The notes under the pieces were generated by a model. It was not told the origin of the DNA. It made no database searches and saw only the letters and a list, made by a program, of their open reading frames with translations. From contig NZ_CP152375.1 of NCBI RefSeq assembly GCF_051132615.1, positions 620,001 to 684,000 of the forward strand: 64,000 nucleotides of DNA, given 5' to 3'. The stretch is from G051132615 sp051132615 (GTDB lineage: Bacteria; Pseudomonadota; Gammaproteobacteria; Burkholderiales; Neisseriaceae). Made by a program: the position numbers and the translations under genes. This document shows, piece by piece, positions 1 to 9,635 of the stretch (position 1 is its first letter; each line of letters begins with the position of its first letter).

Positions 1-1261
1 CTTGTATTGCCCTTGCTCGCAACACTCGCTCACGTACTTGCCTGCTACTTTCAGGCTGAGACTGTGTTTGGCTCAACTCGTGCGCACTTAAACTTGGGAC
101 CTGTACGGTTAAATCTAATCTGTCTAAAAATGGACCTGAAATTTTCGACTGATAGCGTTGTACTGACTCATTCGAACAACGACAAGAACGTGTAGCGTGT
201 CCTAAATAACCACAAGGACATGGATTCATCGCAGCAATCAATTGAAAACGGGCGGGAAACGTAGCCTGTCTATTTGCTCTGGAAATATGAATCTCTCCTG
301 TTTCCAATGGCTCACGTAATACTTCCAATACTTTTCGATCAAACTCAGGCAACTCATCCAAAAACAGAACACCATGATGTGCTAAAGATATTTCACCTGG
401 TTTTGGATTAGAACCACCACCCACTAAAGCAACTGCTGAAGCACTATGGTGAGGGGAACGAAAAGGCCTATCGAAAAAAGATGATTCACTCTGATTGTGC
501 ACCAAAGAACGTAAAGAAGCGGACTCAAGCAACTCTTGTGAGTTCATTGGTGGCAAAATGCTGGGCAGTCGTGTTGCCAACATAGACTTCCCTGTGCCTG
601 GGGGGCCAACAAATAACAAACTATGGCCTCCCGCAGCAGCCAACTCTAAGGCAAAACGAGCGCTTTCTTGCCCTTTTACATCAATCAAATCAGCTTGAAC
701 CGTTGGTGAATAAATAGGCTCTTCTGGTGCAGTGACCATTTCCAGCTGACTAAGTAAATTCAAATGTGCACAAACACTCAATAAATCAGGCGCACATAAT
801 ACCTTAGCTTCTTTAACTAAAGCGGCTGATTGAGCACTGCTAGGAGGCAATATGAAAGTACGCTTGGCCTTTATTGCTTGCCATACCATGGCTAAAGCAC
901 CTCTAATAGGACGAAGCGCTCCAGACAAAGCAAGCTCCCCAGCAAACTCATATTCAAGTAATTGTTTATTTTTTATTTGACCTGAAGCAGCCAAAATCCC
1001 CACAGCAATAGGCAAATCAAATCGGCCTGACTCTTTAGGTAAATCGGCTGGCGCTAAATTGACGGTTATTTTTTTGGCTGGAAACTCAAAACCTGACTGC
1101 AAAATAGCCGCTCTTACCCGATCTCTACTTTCCTTTACTTCTGTTTCAGGTAAGCCGACAATATTAAATGCTGGTAAGCCATTGGCTAAATGCGCTTCTA
1201 CTTCTACTAACGGGGCATCCATTCCCGTTAGTGCTCTACTGTAGACTACCGCCAAACTCAT
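1..1261 (-). CDS. comM: ComM/YifB family Mg-chelatase-like AAA ATPase, C-terminus outside window
   Basis: The minus strand is open from ATG at 1261 to the left edge, about 420 codons; the family is about 500 residues, so roughly the last 80 are missing. The N-terminus begins MSLAVVYSRALTGMDAP. Walker A reads GPPGTGKS (about 590-620) and Walker B lies in VLFLDELPEF (about 350-380). A Cys cluster NPCPCGYLGHATRSCRC (about 165-225) is typical of the family. ComM is a hexameric helicase that promotes branch migration during natural transformation; that role is family knowledge. Its ATG follows the ubiK stop by 2 bases, so the two are probably cotranscribed. Confidence 0.93.
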   Translation of the reverse strand, partial: MSLAVVYSRALTGMDAPLVEVEAHLANGLPAFNIVGLPETEVKESRDRVRAAILQSGFEFPAKKITVNLAPADLPKESGRFDLPIAVGILAASGQIKNKQLLEYEFAGELALSGALRPIRGALAMVWQAIKAKRTFILPPSSAQSAALVKEAKVLCAPDLLSVCAHLNLLSQLEMVTAPEEPIYSPTVQADLIDVKGQESARFALELAAAGGHSLLFVGPPGTGKSMLATRLPSILPPMNSQELLESASLRSLVHNQSESSFFDRPFRSPHHSASAVALVGGGSNPKPGEISLAHHGVLFLDELPEFDRKVLEVLREPLETGEIHISRANRQATFPARFQLIAAMNPCPCGYLGHATRSCRCSNESVQRYQSKISGPFLDRLDLTVQVPSLSAHELSQTQSQPESSRQVRERVLRARAIQ

Positions 1262-1263
1262 AC

Positions 1264-1512
1264 TTATTCCTTGGCAACACTCAATTGTTTTTCTAATTCA
1301 CTGACACGTTCTTCTAATGCTGTTAGCTGTTCGCGAGTTTTCACCAAAACATGTTGTTGAATATCAAATTCTTCTCTTGTCACAAGATCCATTTTTGTAA
1401 AAGCAGATCCCATTAAAGACTTCACATTTTTTTCAATATCCTTGGCGGGGCTATTGGCAATGGTCTCGCTGATTTTTTGAGTAAATTCATCAAAGAGTTT
1501 TTGTTTCATCAT
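1264..1512 (-). CDS. ubiK: Ubiquinone biosynthesis accessory factor UbiK
   Basis: This 82-residue protein matches the BMFP/YqiC family in length and layout: an amphipathic N-terminal helix (about 1-45) and a C-terminal coiled coil of heptad-like E/L/K residues (about 55-80). UbiK trimers bind lipid and help the soluble Ubi complex in aerobic ubiquinone synthesis. Two ATGs lie in tandem (1512 and 1509); an AGGGA-like ribosome site upstream fits either. It is directly upstream of comM, an arrangement known from Acinetobacter and Pseudomonas relatives. Confidence 0.85.
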   Translation of the reverse strand: MMKQKLFDEFTQKISETIANSPAKDIEKNVKSLMGSAFTKMDLVTREEFDIQQHVLVKTREQLTALEERVSELEKQLSVAKE

Positions 1513-1653
1513 GATTATGTCCCTGATTAAAAGAGGTAGAGATAACCTTAATCATATACTGTTATGCTCAAAAAATCTAAGAAAAATTTTTAAGCATAAC
1601 TTATCATTTATAGAAAATAAATAAAAAAAGTAGCTTACCTATAGCTCAATAAA

Positions 1654-2700
1654 TCATGATAGACGACCTTCTCTTTTATCCGAAAACTCTTTAATCGCTT
1701 CCATTCTTGCAGAACGATATGGCAGACGAATTTGCGTAATGTATTTGTTCTGTTCAGTTTTAAAAGATAATCTTGCATCCTGATCAAACATAAGCGCCAA
1801 TCGTTCTGACAAGTTACTTAAAGCCATTTGATTACCCTGACGTTTTTTTGCAGGTTCTACATCAGGTAAGGGGTTGGTAATGGTAATATAAATCCAATTT
1901 TTGACTCTTAAAATAACCACTCTGATTGCCCCTGCATTTCTTAATGGTTCTATCCCATGATAAACTGCATTTTCCAGTAAGGGTTGTAATAATAAAGATG
2001 GGGTAATGGCATCTTCGGGGGCATTGACTTTCCAACTGGTTTTTAAACGCTCATTACCCATACGTATTTGTTCAATGGCCAAATAATCTTGAGCCAATTG
2101 AATTTCTTTTTCTAACGTGGAGCTTTTTGTATGGTCCCCTAATTGTGCTCGAAACAATTCTGCCAAATTTTCTAAAACCATTTCTGCTTCTGTTGGACGA
2201 GTACGAATCAAACTGATGGCCGCATTCAAGCTATTAAACAAAAAATGAGGCCGTATTCTGGCCGTTAACGCAGCCAATCGTGCTTCTGTGGCAGCCGGAG
2301 ACAATGCTTTTTTAATCAATGCAAAATAATGCATGGTAAACAAAGTCAGTATCACTACGGCAATCATATGTTCTAAAATTTCATCGTGTATGTGATAAAC
2401 AAATAGCTCAACACCAGCAAATGATGCAAACACAACCACTAAGGTAATAATACTGGGAAAGCGGCTTCGAGCAATGATCCCTCCTCCTAAGTACAAAATA
2501 GTAATACTAAGGATAATACTTGGGCAAACCCATATGGATAAAATCGCAAACTGCTCTGCAAAATTACGGTCATTAGGAGACTGTAATAAGCTAGCGCCCA
2601 CCATAAACATTAAAGTAATCAGCAAAATTTTCATACATGTACCCAAATTTCTAAAATCTGGGACTGCAAAGATAGGAATAGATTGGCGTATAATAGCCAT
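1654..2700 (-). CDS. LytS/AlgZ(FimS)-type sensor histidine kinase, apparently orphan
   Basis: The protein has 348 residues. Four hydrophobic segments (about 23-40, 51-73, 82-102, 111-130) are followed by a His_kinase domain with the phospho-acceptor motif RPHFLFNSLN (His about 152). An N-box, LLQPLLENAVYHG, and a G-box-like GNQMALSNLSERL follow. This matches FimS/AlgZ, which signals to AlgR to control type IV pili or twitching. It is divergent from argH, as in relatives, with only 42 bases between. No AlgR-like response regulator follows; the next downstream gene is ubiK. GAGGT precedes the ATG. Confidence 0.85.
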   Translation of the reverse strand: MAIIRQSIPIFAVPDFRNLGTCMKILLITLMFMVGASLLQSPNDRNFAEQFAILSIWVCPSIILSITILYLGGGIIARSRFPSIITLVVVFASFAGVELFVYHIHDEILEHMIAVVILTLFTMHYFALIKKALSPAATEARLAALTARIRPHFLFNSLNAAISLIRTRPTEAEMVLENLAELFRAQLGDHTKSSTLEKEIQLAQDYLAIEQIRMGNERLKTSWKVNAPEDAITPSLLLQPLLENAVYHGIEPLRNAGAIRVVILRVKNWIYITITNPLPDVEPAKKRQGNQMALSNLSERLALMFDQDARLSFKTEQNKYITQIRLPYRSARMEAIKEFSDKREGRLS

Positions 2701-2742
2701 TTTTTACCTCAATCAGTTTTCTATTAGAATAAAGGTCTGCAT

Positions 2743-4125
2743 ATGAATCATAACAAAACTTGGTCGGGTCGTTTTAATGAACCTGTTACAGAACTGGTCA
2801 AAAAATATACAGGTTCAGTTTATTTTGATCAACGTTTAGCCAAATGGGACATTCAAGGCTCACTAGCGCATGCAGCAATGTTATGTGAAGCAGGCATCTT
2901 AACACAAGATGATCTTAAGCTGATCAAACAGGGGATGGCTGAAATTTTAGACGAAATTAATCATGGTACGTTTGAATGGTCACTAGATCTTGAAGACGTA
3001 CATATGAACATTGAAAAACGCCTTACCGATAAAATTGGTGATGCGGGCAAACGACTACATACGGGACGAAGCCGTAATGATCAAGTAGCAACAGATATTC
3101 GCCTATGGTTAAGAGACGAAATCACCCAAATTGTTCAATTACTCAAAATGCTACAAACGGCATTGATTGATCTGGCACAAAAAAACATTGATGTTGCCTT
3201 ACCAGGGTTTACACACCTACAGGTTGCACAACCCATCAGTTTTGGCCACCACATGCTTGCCTATGTTGAAATGCTTGATCGTGATGTGCAAAGAATGAAT
3301 GATTGCCAAAAACGCGTGAACACAATGCCATTAGGCGCCGCAGCGTTGGCTGGTACCACTTTTGCGATTAATCGAGAAACGACTGCAAAAATTTTAGGTT
3401 TTGATCATATTTGTCAAAACTCTTTAGACGCAGTATCTGATCGCGATTTTGCTATTGAATTTACCGCTGCGGCTTCTTTAGTTATGGTACATTTATCTCG
3501 TTTATCAGAAGAGCTGATCTTATGGATGAGCCCACGCTTTGGCTTTATTGATATCGCTGACCGCTTTTGTACAGGTTCATCTATTATGCCGCAGAAAAAA
3601 AACCCTGACGTCCCTGAATTAGTACGAGGTAAATCTGGGCGAGTGATTGGTCATTTGATGGGGTTAATCACTTTAATGAAATCTCAACCCTTAGCTTACA
3701 ATAAAGATAACCAAGAAGACAAAGAACCTTTATTTGACACTGTTGATACACTGATCGATACCTTACGTATTTACGCAGATATGATTGCCGGTATTACAGT
3801 TAAACCAGAAGCAATGAAAGCTGCATTAAAACAAGGTTTTGCCACTGCAACTGACTTAGCAGACTATTTAGTTAAAAAAGGCGTGCCATTTAGAGACAGC
3901 CATGAAATTGTCGCCAAAGCAGTCAGGTATGCAGAAACGGAACAACTTGATTTAAGTGACTTGCCTCTAAGTAAACTACAAGAGTTTAATCCTTTAATTT
4001 CAGAAGACGTCTATGAAGTATTGACTATTGAGGGCTCTTTACAAGCAAGAAATCATCTAGGTGGTACAGCACCCAATCAAGTTCTAGCCCAAATAGAACG
4101 TTTTCGTCAAAAACTCAAAAACTAA
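2743..4125 (+). CDS. argH: Argininosuccinate lyase
   Basis: This 460-residue protein has the full length of ArgH. It cleaves argininosuccinate to arginine and fumarate, the last step of arginine synthesis, in the cytosol. TGRSRNDQVATDIR (about 106-119) and the fumarase-superfamily signature GSSIMPQKKNPD (about 279-290, with the catalytic-loop Ser) are intact. A hairpin terminator follows the stop. It is transcribed away from the AlgZ/FimS-like kinase gene. Confidence 0.97.
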   Translation: MNHNKTWSGRFNEPVTELVKKYTGSVYFDQRLAKWDIQGSLAHAAMLCEAGILTQDDLKLIKQGMAEILDEINHGTFEWSLDLEDVHMNIEKRLTDKIGDAGKRLHTGRSRNDQVATDIRLWLRDEITQIVQLLKMLQTALIDLAQKNIDVALPGFTHLQVAQPISFGHHMLAYVEMLDRDVQRMNDCQKRVNTMPLGAAALAGTTFAINRETTAKILGFDHICQNSLDAVSDRDFAIEFTAAASLVMVHLSRLSEELILWMSPRFGFIDIADRFCTGSSIMPQKKNPDVPELVRGKSGRVIGHLMGLITLMKSQPLAYNKDNQEDKEPLFDTVDTLIDTLRIYADMIAGITVKPEAMKAALKQGFATATDLADYLVKKGVPFRDSHEIVAKAVRYAETEQLDLSDLPLSKLQEFNPLISEDVYEVLTIEGSLQARNHLGGTAPNQVLAQIERFRQKLKN

Positions 4126-4136
4126 AGTAAATAAAA

Positions 4137-4169
4137 ACCGAGGCTGTTTAAAATATAGCCTCGGTTTTA
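4137..4169 (+). terminator. Rho-independent terminator after argH
   Basis: ACCGAGGCT pairs with AGCCTCGGT around a short AT loop and is followed by a T tract. It lies 11 bases after the argH stop. Its A-rich 5' side may also let it act for the convergent gene at 4192. Confidence 0.85.
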
Positions 4170-4191
4170 CTGATACCTACAACTAATTAGT

Positions 4192-4464
4192 TTATTTACC
4201 ACTGAACTTAACAAATGTTTTTGCTGGTTGTTGACTATTTGCTTGTTCATGCGCAGCAACCATTTGTTCATTATTATTCACACTATTGATGTCTCTTTGC
4301 AATAATGAGTTCGCGGTGCTTTCTGAAGTAACAGCACGTTTATTACGTGCGCTCTCTTGATGAGCAGTTGGACCGTAGCCTTCATTCCATGGAGCAGGAA
4401 TTGGGGCAGCAACAGCAGAGGAAACACCAGTAGCCAAAATAAGTGTCATTAATAATTTTTTCAT
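4192..4464 (-). CDS. Small secreted protein of unknown function
   Basis: The likely product has 90 residues starting at ATG 4464, where AAGGAGC lies about 7 bases upstream; a TTG 6 bases earlier is less likely. MKKLLMTLILATGVSSAVAA looks like a Sec signal peptide, probably cut before PIPAPW. The mature part is polar, rich in N, Q, S and A, and looks disordered. I recognise no domain. It stands alone between two terminators. Confidence 0.6.
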   Translation of the reverse strand: MKKLLMTLILATGVSSAVAAPIPAPWNEGYGPTAHQESARNKRAVTSESTANSLLQRDINSVNNNEQMVAAHEQANSQQPAKTFVKFSGK

Positions 4465-4681
4465 GATCAAAGCTCCTTAATATGTAATTTATATTTATAT
4501 TGATATTTTATATTCTATCGTTCTGTATTGAACTTACGTTTGTAAGAGTGGCTTTCTTCAATAAAGTTCAAAAAATTTAATTATTTATCTATTGTTTTTT
4601 TTAATAAAGTCTATTAAATTTTTATTTTTCTTTTCAAATAAAAAAGTTATACACAAATATTACTGATCAATTGAAACCCAC

Positions 4682-4720
4682 AAAAAAATAAAACTCAGAA
4701 CCACTTGATTCTGAGTTTTA
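4682..4720 (-). terminator. Terminator after gshB
   Basis: On the minus strand, AAAACTCAGAA and TTCTGAGTTTT form a hairpin followed by a T-rich run. It lies about 20 bases past the gshB stop. Confidence 0.8.
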
Positions 4721-4739
4721 TCATCCCAATTTCCACTAG

Positions 4740-5684
4740 TTAAGCATTGATATTTTTCATCAGTGCATCCATAAAGTGAACCGCCACATCAAAACCCGTC
4801 TGATCAGTAATCTCTTGGAAACAAGTTGGACTGGTCACATTGACCTCAGTTAAAAAGTCACCAATAACATCCAATCCTGCCAAAAATACCCCTTTAGCTT
4901 TTAAAATAGGGCCTAAAGTTTGTGCAATTTCTAATTCACGAGGAGAAATAGGTTGAGCAACGCCTCTTCCACCAGCAGCTAAATTTCCTCTTGTTTCACC
5001 AACTTGGGGGATACGAGCCAAAACAAATGGAATGGGTTCACCATCAATCACCAATACTCTCTTATCTCCATTGACAATATCTGGAATATATCTTTGTGCC
5101 ATAATGGTTCGCTGCTCATGGTTCATCAACATTTCTAAAACACTGCCCAAATTTGGGTCACCTTCTCTTAATCGAAAAATACCACTTCCCCCCATACCAT
5201 CCAGAGGTTTGACAATAATATCTTTTTCTTGAACCAAAAATTGTACAATATCGCTTTGCTTCGTTGCCACAATCGTATTGGTTGTAAATTCCGAAAAATT
5301 CAAAATGGCTAATTTCTCATTTAAATCACGCATGGCTTGGCCACTATTAAAGACCCTTACGCCTTGTTGTTCAGCAATCGAAAGCAGTTGTGTTGCATAT
5401 AAATATTGCATATCGAAGGGTGGATCAGTACGCATAATAACCGCATCAAAATCTGCTAAAGGCAAGGGTCTTATCTGATCGGTCTCAAACCATAGGTCGT
5501 CTTTCCCTGTTAATTTAACGTGGCTAGCGTTTGTACCAACGATACCTGCTTTTACAGCCAAGTCTTGACTTAAAGTATGATAAATAGAAAAACCTCTTTT
5601 GCTTGCTTCTCGCATCATGGCAAAAGTGGAATCTTTATAAATTTTAAAGGTAGACAACGGATCTGCAATAAACAGTATTTTCAT
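4740..5684 (-). CDS. gshB: Glutathione synthetase
   Basis: This 314-residue ATP-grasp protein joins gamma-glutamylcysteine and glycine to make glutathione. It begins MKILFIADPL, which is typical of GshB. A glycine-rich ATP loop reads DGMGGSGIFR (about 163-172) and the C-terminal metal/substrate region reads NVTSPTCFQEI (about 288-298). AGGG precedes the start. It follows gshA by 16 bases, so the two probably form a glutathione operon closed by the hairpin at 4682-4720. Confidence 0.96.
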   Translation of the reverse strand: MKILFIADPLSTFKIYKDSTFAMMREASKRGFSIYHTLSQDLAVKAGIVGTNASHVKLTGKDDLWFETDQIRPLPLADFDAVIMRTDPPFDMQYLYATQLLSIAEQQGVRVFNSGQAMRDLNEKLAILNFSEFTTNTIVATKQSDIVQFLVQEKDIIVKPLDGMGGSGIFRLREGDPNLGSVLEMLMNHEQRTIMAQRYIPDIVNGDKRVLVIDGEPIPFVLARIPQVGETRGNLAAGGRGVAQPISPRELEIAQTLGPILKAKGVFLAGLDVIGDFLTEVNVTSPTCFQEITDQTGFDVAVHFMDALMKNINA

Positions 5685-5700
5685 GATTGACCCTATTTAT

Positions 5701-6981
5701 TTAAAAAGGAGAAGGTTTATTTTCTAACTCCAACGCCCCTGCCAACAAAGACAAACGGGCAATCACACCATAAGCATAAAAACGATTTGATGCACAGTCA
5801 ATGGGGGCTTTTTTATCTGGCAAACAATGTCCTTGAAAAGAAAGTGGCACAAACTGCATACCTATTGCATTTAAATTCTCATCTTCTCCACGCCCTGCAT
5901 GAATACGATAAAAACCACCAATCACAAAATGATTCATCATATACACAACGGGCTCTGCTGCCGCTTCTTGTACACGTTCAAAAGTGTATACACCTTCTTG
6001 AATAATGACTTCGTGTACTTCTAAACCTTCTTTGACCACCGACATTTTATTGCGGTTTTTACGATTTAACCCAATTACATCATCAGGCGATTTGACGCTC
6101 ATAATACCCATACCGTAAGTGCCAGAATCTGCTTTTACAATCACAAATGGCTCTTTATCAATATTATATTGTTGGTACTTTACTTTGATTTTATTCAAAA
6201 CACTTTCAATAGATTTGGCCAGCTCTTCTTCACCCGCTCGTTCTTGAAAATTAAGATGAGTACATGATTCAAAATAAGGGTTAATTAACCATGGGTCAAT
6301 ATCAATTAATTGGGCAAATTCATTAGCCACACGATCATATTCAGCAAAATGTTCTGTTTTTTTACGTGTATACCAACCAGCCTGTAATGGTGGCAGTAAA
6401 GTTTGCTCCAGCCCTTTTAAAATATCAGGCACACCAGCAGATAAGTCATTATTTAACAAAACCAAACAAGGCTTAAACCCATCAGCTAATGTCAATCGAT
6501 TGCCTTCACGCACCAATGGTTCTAATGTTACCTGATTACCCAAAGCTGTTTCAAACGTTGTTGCTGTTGTGATTTCTGGATTCAAACTTCCTAAACGAAC
6601 ATTCAAACCAGCTTGTTCAAGTATATGCTGAAGAGCATATACATTTTGTAAATAAAAAGTGTTTCTGGTGTGGTTTTCTGGAATCAACAAAATACCCGAT
6701 GCTTCAGGGCACACGCTTTCAATCATGCTTTGTGCAGCCGCAACAGCTAAGGGTAAACTGTCCGGGTTTAAATTATTGAAACCACCAGGAAACAAATTCA
6801 TATCAACTGGGGCCAATTTATAACCACTGTTTCTTAAATCTACAGAACCATAAAATGGCGACTGATGATGATGCCATTTTGATCTAAACCAAGACTCAAT
6901 TTTTGCCTGATTTTGTAAAAAATTCTTTTCTAATAACAACAAAGGCGCACTAAGTGCACTAGGTAAGTGTGGGATAACCAT
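5701..6981 (-). CDS. gshA: Glutamate-cysteine ligase, proteobacterial GshA type
   Basis: The protein has about 426 residues and catalyses the first step of glutathione synthesis. It belongs to the GshA type seen in Neisseria, Xanthomonas and relatives, not the E. coli type. VIVKADSGTYGMGIM (about 282-296) is the conserved nucleotide-binding region. I take ATG 6981, with GAGG about 6 bases upstream, over the TTG immediately before it. gshB follows after 16 bases. Confidence 0.93.
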   Translation of the reverse strand: MVIPHLPSALSAPLLLLEKNFLQNQAKIESWFRSKWHHHQSPFYGSVDLRNSGYKLAPVDMNLFPGGFNNLNPDSLPLAVAAAQSMIESVCPEASGILLIPENHTRNTFYLQNVYALQHILEQAGLNVRLGSLNPEITTATTFETALGNQVTLEPLVREGNRLTLADGFKPCLVLLNNDLSAGVPDILKGLEQTLLPPLQAGWYTRKKTEHFAEYDRVANEFAQLIDIDPWLINPYFESCTHLNFQERAGEEELAKSIESVLNKIKVKYQQYNIDKEPFVIVKADSGTYGMGIMSVKSPDDVIGLNRKNRNKMSVVKEGLEVHEVIIQEGVYTFERVQEAAAEPVVYMMNHFVIGGFYRIHAGRGEDENLNAIGMQFVPLSFQGHCLPDKKAPIDCASNRFYAYGVIARLSLLAGALELENKPSPF

Positions 6982-7155
6982 CAAAAGCCTCGTAATTATG
7001 GGTGTTATTTATAAAAACTTGTTATTTTTCTACTGCATATTATATCAATAAACCCATAATGTATTGTTAAATTCATACAATTCACCCTATTAAAACTTAT
7101 AAAAAATAGTTTTTAATCATATATTTCAAATAATTAAAAATTTCCTTTCTAATAA

Positions 7156-7356
7156 TCAATAGATCATCCAATACTCAAAAACACATATCATTAATGCTCC
7201 TACTAATAACCCCCAAGCAATGATTTTTACCCATTGATGTAAAAACAAACGCTGCTTTTTATTCAAAAAAATAAAAATAATTGTAAGAACAATAGTAAGA
7301 ACGGCAAAAATCCGAAATACCTGACCAAACATATATAAATTATTGCGAAAGAACAA
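7156..7356 (-). CDS. Possible small membrane protein
   Basis: The frame encodes up to 66 residues with two hydrophobic segments separated by a basic loop around NKKQRLFLHQ, a plausible two-helix inner-membrane protein. An internal ATG at 7332 is an alternative start. No good ribosome site is visible and no family is recognised, so it could be a chance frame in AT-rich intergenic DNA. It lies between gshA and the divergent metX. Confidence 0.4.
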   Translation of the reverse strand: MFFRNNLYMFGQVFRIFAVLTIVLTIIFIFLNKKQRLFLHQWVKIIAWGLLVGALMICVFEYWMIY

Positions 7357-7421
7357 ACCGCAAGGAAGAAAGAAAACGTTATAATGACAACTTTCTGCTT
7401 ATTTGCCTATATAAAAATTTT

Positions 7422-8564
7422 ATGGATGCTGTACAAAATAAAAGTATTGGGTTAGTCAAACCACAAAAAATATTTTTTGATACTGTCTTACCTTTATTAA
7501 ATGGTCAGCCTTTAAATGGCTTTGAGCTTATGATTGAAACTTATGGCACCCTTAATAAAGCAAAAAATAATGCCATTTTAATTTGCCCTGCCCTCGCAGG
7601 CACTGAACACGTTGCAGGCATACACCACGAAAGCGACAAACACACTGGTTGGTGGGACAATATGGTTGGCCCAGGCAAACCAATAGACACAAATCATTTT
7701 TTTGTCGTAGGATTAAATAACTTAGGCGGTTGTAATGGTAGTACAGGCCCATTAAGTATTGACCCCAGAACCAACAAACCCTTTGGTTCCGATTTTCCCA
7801 TTGTAACCGTAACCGATTGGGTGCGGGCACAAAGCATATTGGCCGATAAATTAGGCATTGATGTCTGGGCTGCCGTTATTGGCGGCAGTTTAGGTGGTAT
7901 GCAAGCATTACAATGGACCATAGAGTTTCCAGAACGGGTAAGACATGCATTGGTGATTGCCTCATCCCCCAAACTATCCACTCAAAATATTGCGTTTAAC
8001 GATGTTGCAAGACAAGCGATTATGACAGATCCTGATTTTTGTGATGGGCATTTTTATGAACAAAATAAAGCACCTAAACGTGGACTACGTATTGCAAGAA
8101 TGATGGGGCATATCACCTATTTATCTGAAGATGGTTTAGGCACTAAATTTGGCCGAGAACTAAAAAATGAAGATTATCAATTCGGATTCGATGTTGATTT
8201 TGAAGTAGAAAGCTATCTTCGTTACCAAGGGGATAAATTTTCTGATTATTTTGATGCCAATACTTATCTATTAATGACCAAAGCACTGGATTATTTTGAC
8301 CCTGCTAAAAACTTTGACAATGATTTAACTCAAGCATTACAAAACGCTCAGGCACGTTTCTTAATCATTAGTTTCACCAGTGACTGGCGTTTTAGCCCAG
8401 AACGCTCCAAAGAAATTGTTAAAGCCTTAATTTGTGCCAAAAAAAATGTTCAATATGTCGAAGTTGAATCTATTCATGGGCACGATGCCTTTTTAATGAC
8501 AGACCCTATTTATATTCAAACCATGAGAACTTATTTACAAAAAGTCGCACAGGAGTGCCAATAA
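7422..8564 (+). CDS. metX: Homoserine O-acyltransferase MetX
   Basis: This 380-residue alpha/beta-hydrolase acylates homoserine at the start of methionine synthesis. GGSLGGMQALQW (about 153-164) carries the nucleophilic Ser, and HGHDAFL near the C-terminus supplies the catalytic His. In proteobacteria with a metXW pair the donor is often succinyl-CoA, but acetyl versus succinyl cannot be decided by eye. Its TAA overlaps the metW ATG, indicating translational coupling. A TATAAT at 7380-7385 may be its -10 box. Confidence 0.95.
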   Translation: MDAVQNKSIGLVKPQKIFFDTVLPLLNGQPLNGFELMIETYGTLNKAKNNAILICPALAGTEHVAGIHHESDKHTGWWDNMVGPGKPIDTNHFFVVGLNNLGGCNGSTGPLSIDPRTNKPFGSDFPIVTVTDWVRAQSILADKLGIDVWAAVIGGSLGGMQALQWTIEFPERVRHALVIASSPKLSTQNIAFNDVARQAIMTDPDFCDGHFYEQNKAPKRGLRIARMMGHITYLSEDGLGTKFGRELKNEDYQFGFDVDFEVESYLRYQGDKFSDYFDANTYLLMTKALDYFDPAKNFDNDLTQALQNAQARFLIISFTSDWRFSPERSKEIVKALICAKKNVQYVEVESIHGHDAFLMTDPIYIQTMRTYLQKVAQECQ

Positions 8565-9148
8565 TGAATTTACGTGCAGACTTACAATTGCTATACGACT
8601 GGATTCCAGCAAAAGCCCATGTCTTAGATTTAGGTTGCAGCAGTGGTGAGCTGCTTCATGCTTTAATGAACAATAAACAAGTGACAGGTTATGGCGTAGA
8701 AATTGATAGCGAAAAAGTCATTATGGCCATCAATTCTGGAGTTAACGTGATTCAGGGTAATCTTGAACATGGATTACCCACATTCGATACACAAAGCTTT
8801 GATGTTGTGGTGCTCTCACAAACTATACAAGCCATGCAACAAACAGAGGCTATTTTATTGGAAATGCTACGCGTTGGTAAACAAGCATTAGTGACTTTCC
8901 CCAACTTTGGTTATTGGAAGAATCGAATCCAAATCATGCAAGGCCATATGCCCGTTTCTGATGATATGCCATACGACTGGTACAACACTCCCAACATCCA
9001 TTGGTGTATGTTGGGAGATTTTGAACATTTATGCTCAAAAAATAATATCCCTGTCTTAGAACGTACCGTAATGACAGATGGCAAACGAATTAACTTTATG
9101 CCTAATTTATTAGGAAGCTTAGCTTTTTATCGAGTAGGTAAAGCATAA
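8564..9148 (+). CDS. metW: Methionine biosynthesis protein MetW
   Basis: This methyltransferase-like protein has about 194 residues and is the usual partner of MetX. The motif VLDLGCSSGELL (about 20-31) is SAM-binding motif I. The start at ATG 8564, overlapping the metX stop as TAATG, has AGGAG upstream and is preferred over the longer frame from 8555. MetW is thought to support or regulate MetX; the exact reaction is not established. Confidence 0.93.
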   Translation: MNLRADLQLLYDWIPAKAHVLDLGCSSGELLHALMNNKQVTGYGVEIDSEKVIMAINSGVNVIQGNLEHGLPTFDTQSFDVVVLSQTIQAMQQTEAILLEMLRVGKQALVTFPNFGYWKNRIQIMQGHMPVSDDMPYDWYNTPNIHWCMLGDFEHLCSKNNIPVLERTVMTDGKRINFMPNLLGSLAFYRVGKA

Positions 9149-9489
9149 CCACTTGCTAAATGTTATTAAAATTTAAGTAAAAGCCATACTATATTTACCT
9201 AATCATATTGTTTAATAAAGTAAATATTATTGCAACTAAAAACCCACTATACAAACTTTAACTTAGCTTTTTATCAAAAAATTTATCTTAATTTTGGATA
9301 ATGAACGATTTAAAACACTTCTTAATTACCAACAAAACAATAAAGAGCTTCAAATGCTTACCATTTAAATACTATTATTGATCCGACTATTTGATCCTAA
9401 TAATTACTTTACTTTGAATACAGCAAGAACAAATACTAAATAAAATCACTTAGATATAAAAACAACGCCAATAAACTCAAAAAAGCTGC
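9149..9489. other. AT-rich intergenic region, nothing recognised
   Basis: About 340 bases between metW and the tRNA promoter. It is strongly AT-rich with no frame that looks coding, no hairpin with a T run and no repeat that I can see. Confidence 0.6.
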
Positions 9490-9518
9490 TTGACAGAGAA
9501 TTTAAAAATCGGTATAGT
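9490..9518 (+). promoter_or_regulatory. Sigma70 promoter of the tRNA cluster
   Basis: TTGACA (9490-9495) and TATAGT (9513-9518) are separated by 17 bases. The tRNA-Pro 5' end lies 12 bases after the -10 box, and the intervening segment is GC-richer, as in stringently controlled stable-RNA promoters. Confidence 0.85.
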
Positions 9519-9530
9519 TCGCCTCTCAGT

Positions 9531-9608
9531 CGGGGCGTAGCGCAGCCTGGTTAGCGCATCTGCTTTGGGAGCAGAGGGTCGTGAGTTCGAATCCCACCGC
9601 CCCGACCA
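9531..9608 (+). tRNA. tRNA-Pro (anticodon TGG)
   Basis: A full cloverleaf can be drawn. The acceptor arms CGGGGCG/CGCCCCG pair perfectly, the anticodon arm is TCTGC-TTTGGGA-GCAGA, the T arm contains GTTCGAATC, and CCA is encoded. It is the first gene of the three-tRNA unit. Confidence 0.97.
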
Positions 9609-9635
9609 AAATATCTACGTACACGATAGTTAAAG

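Noticed and set aside
2474..2746. 90-codon plus-strand frame upstream of argH
   Set aside because: It lies antisense within the sensor-kinase gene and overlaps the argH start; it has no ribosome site.
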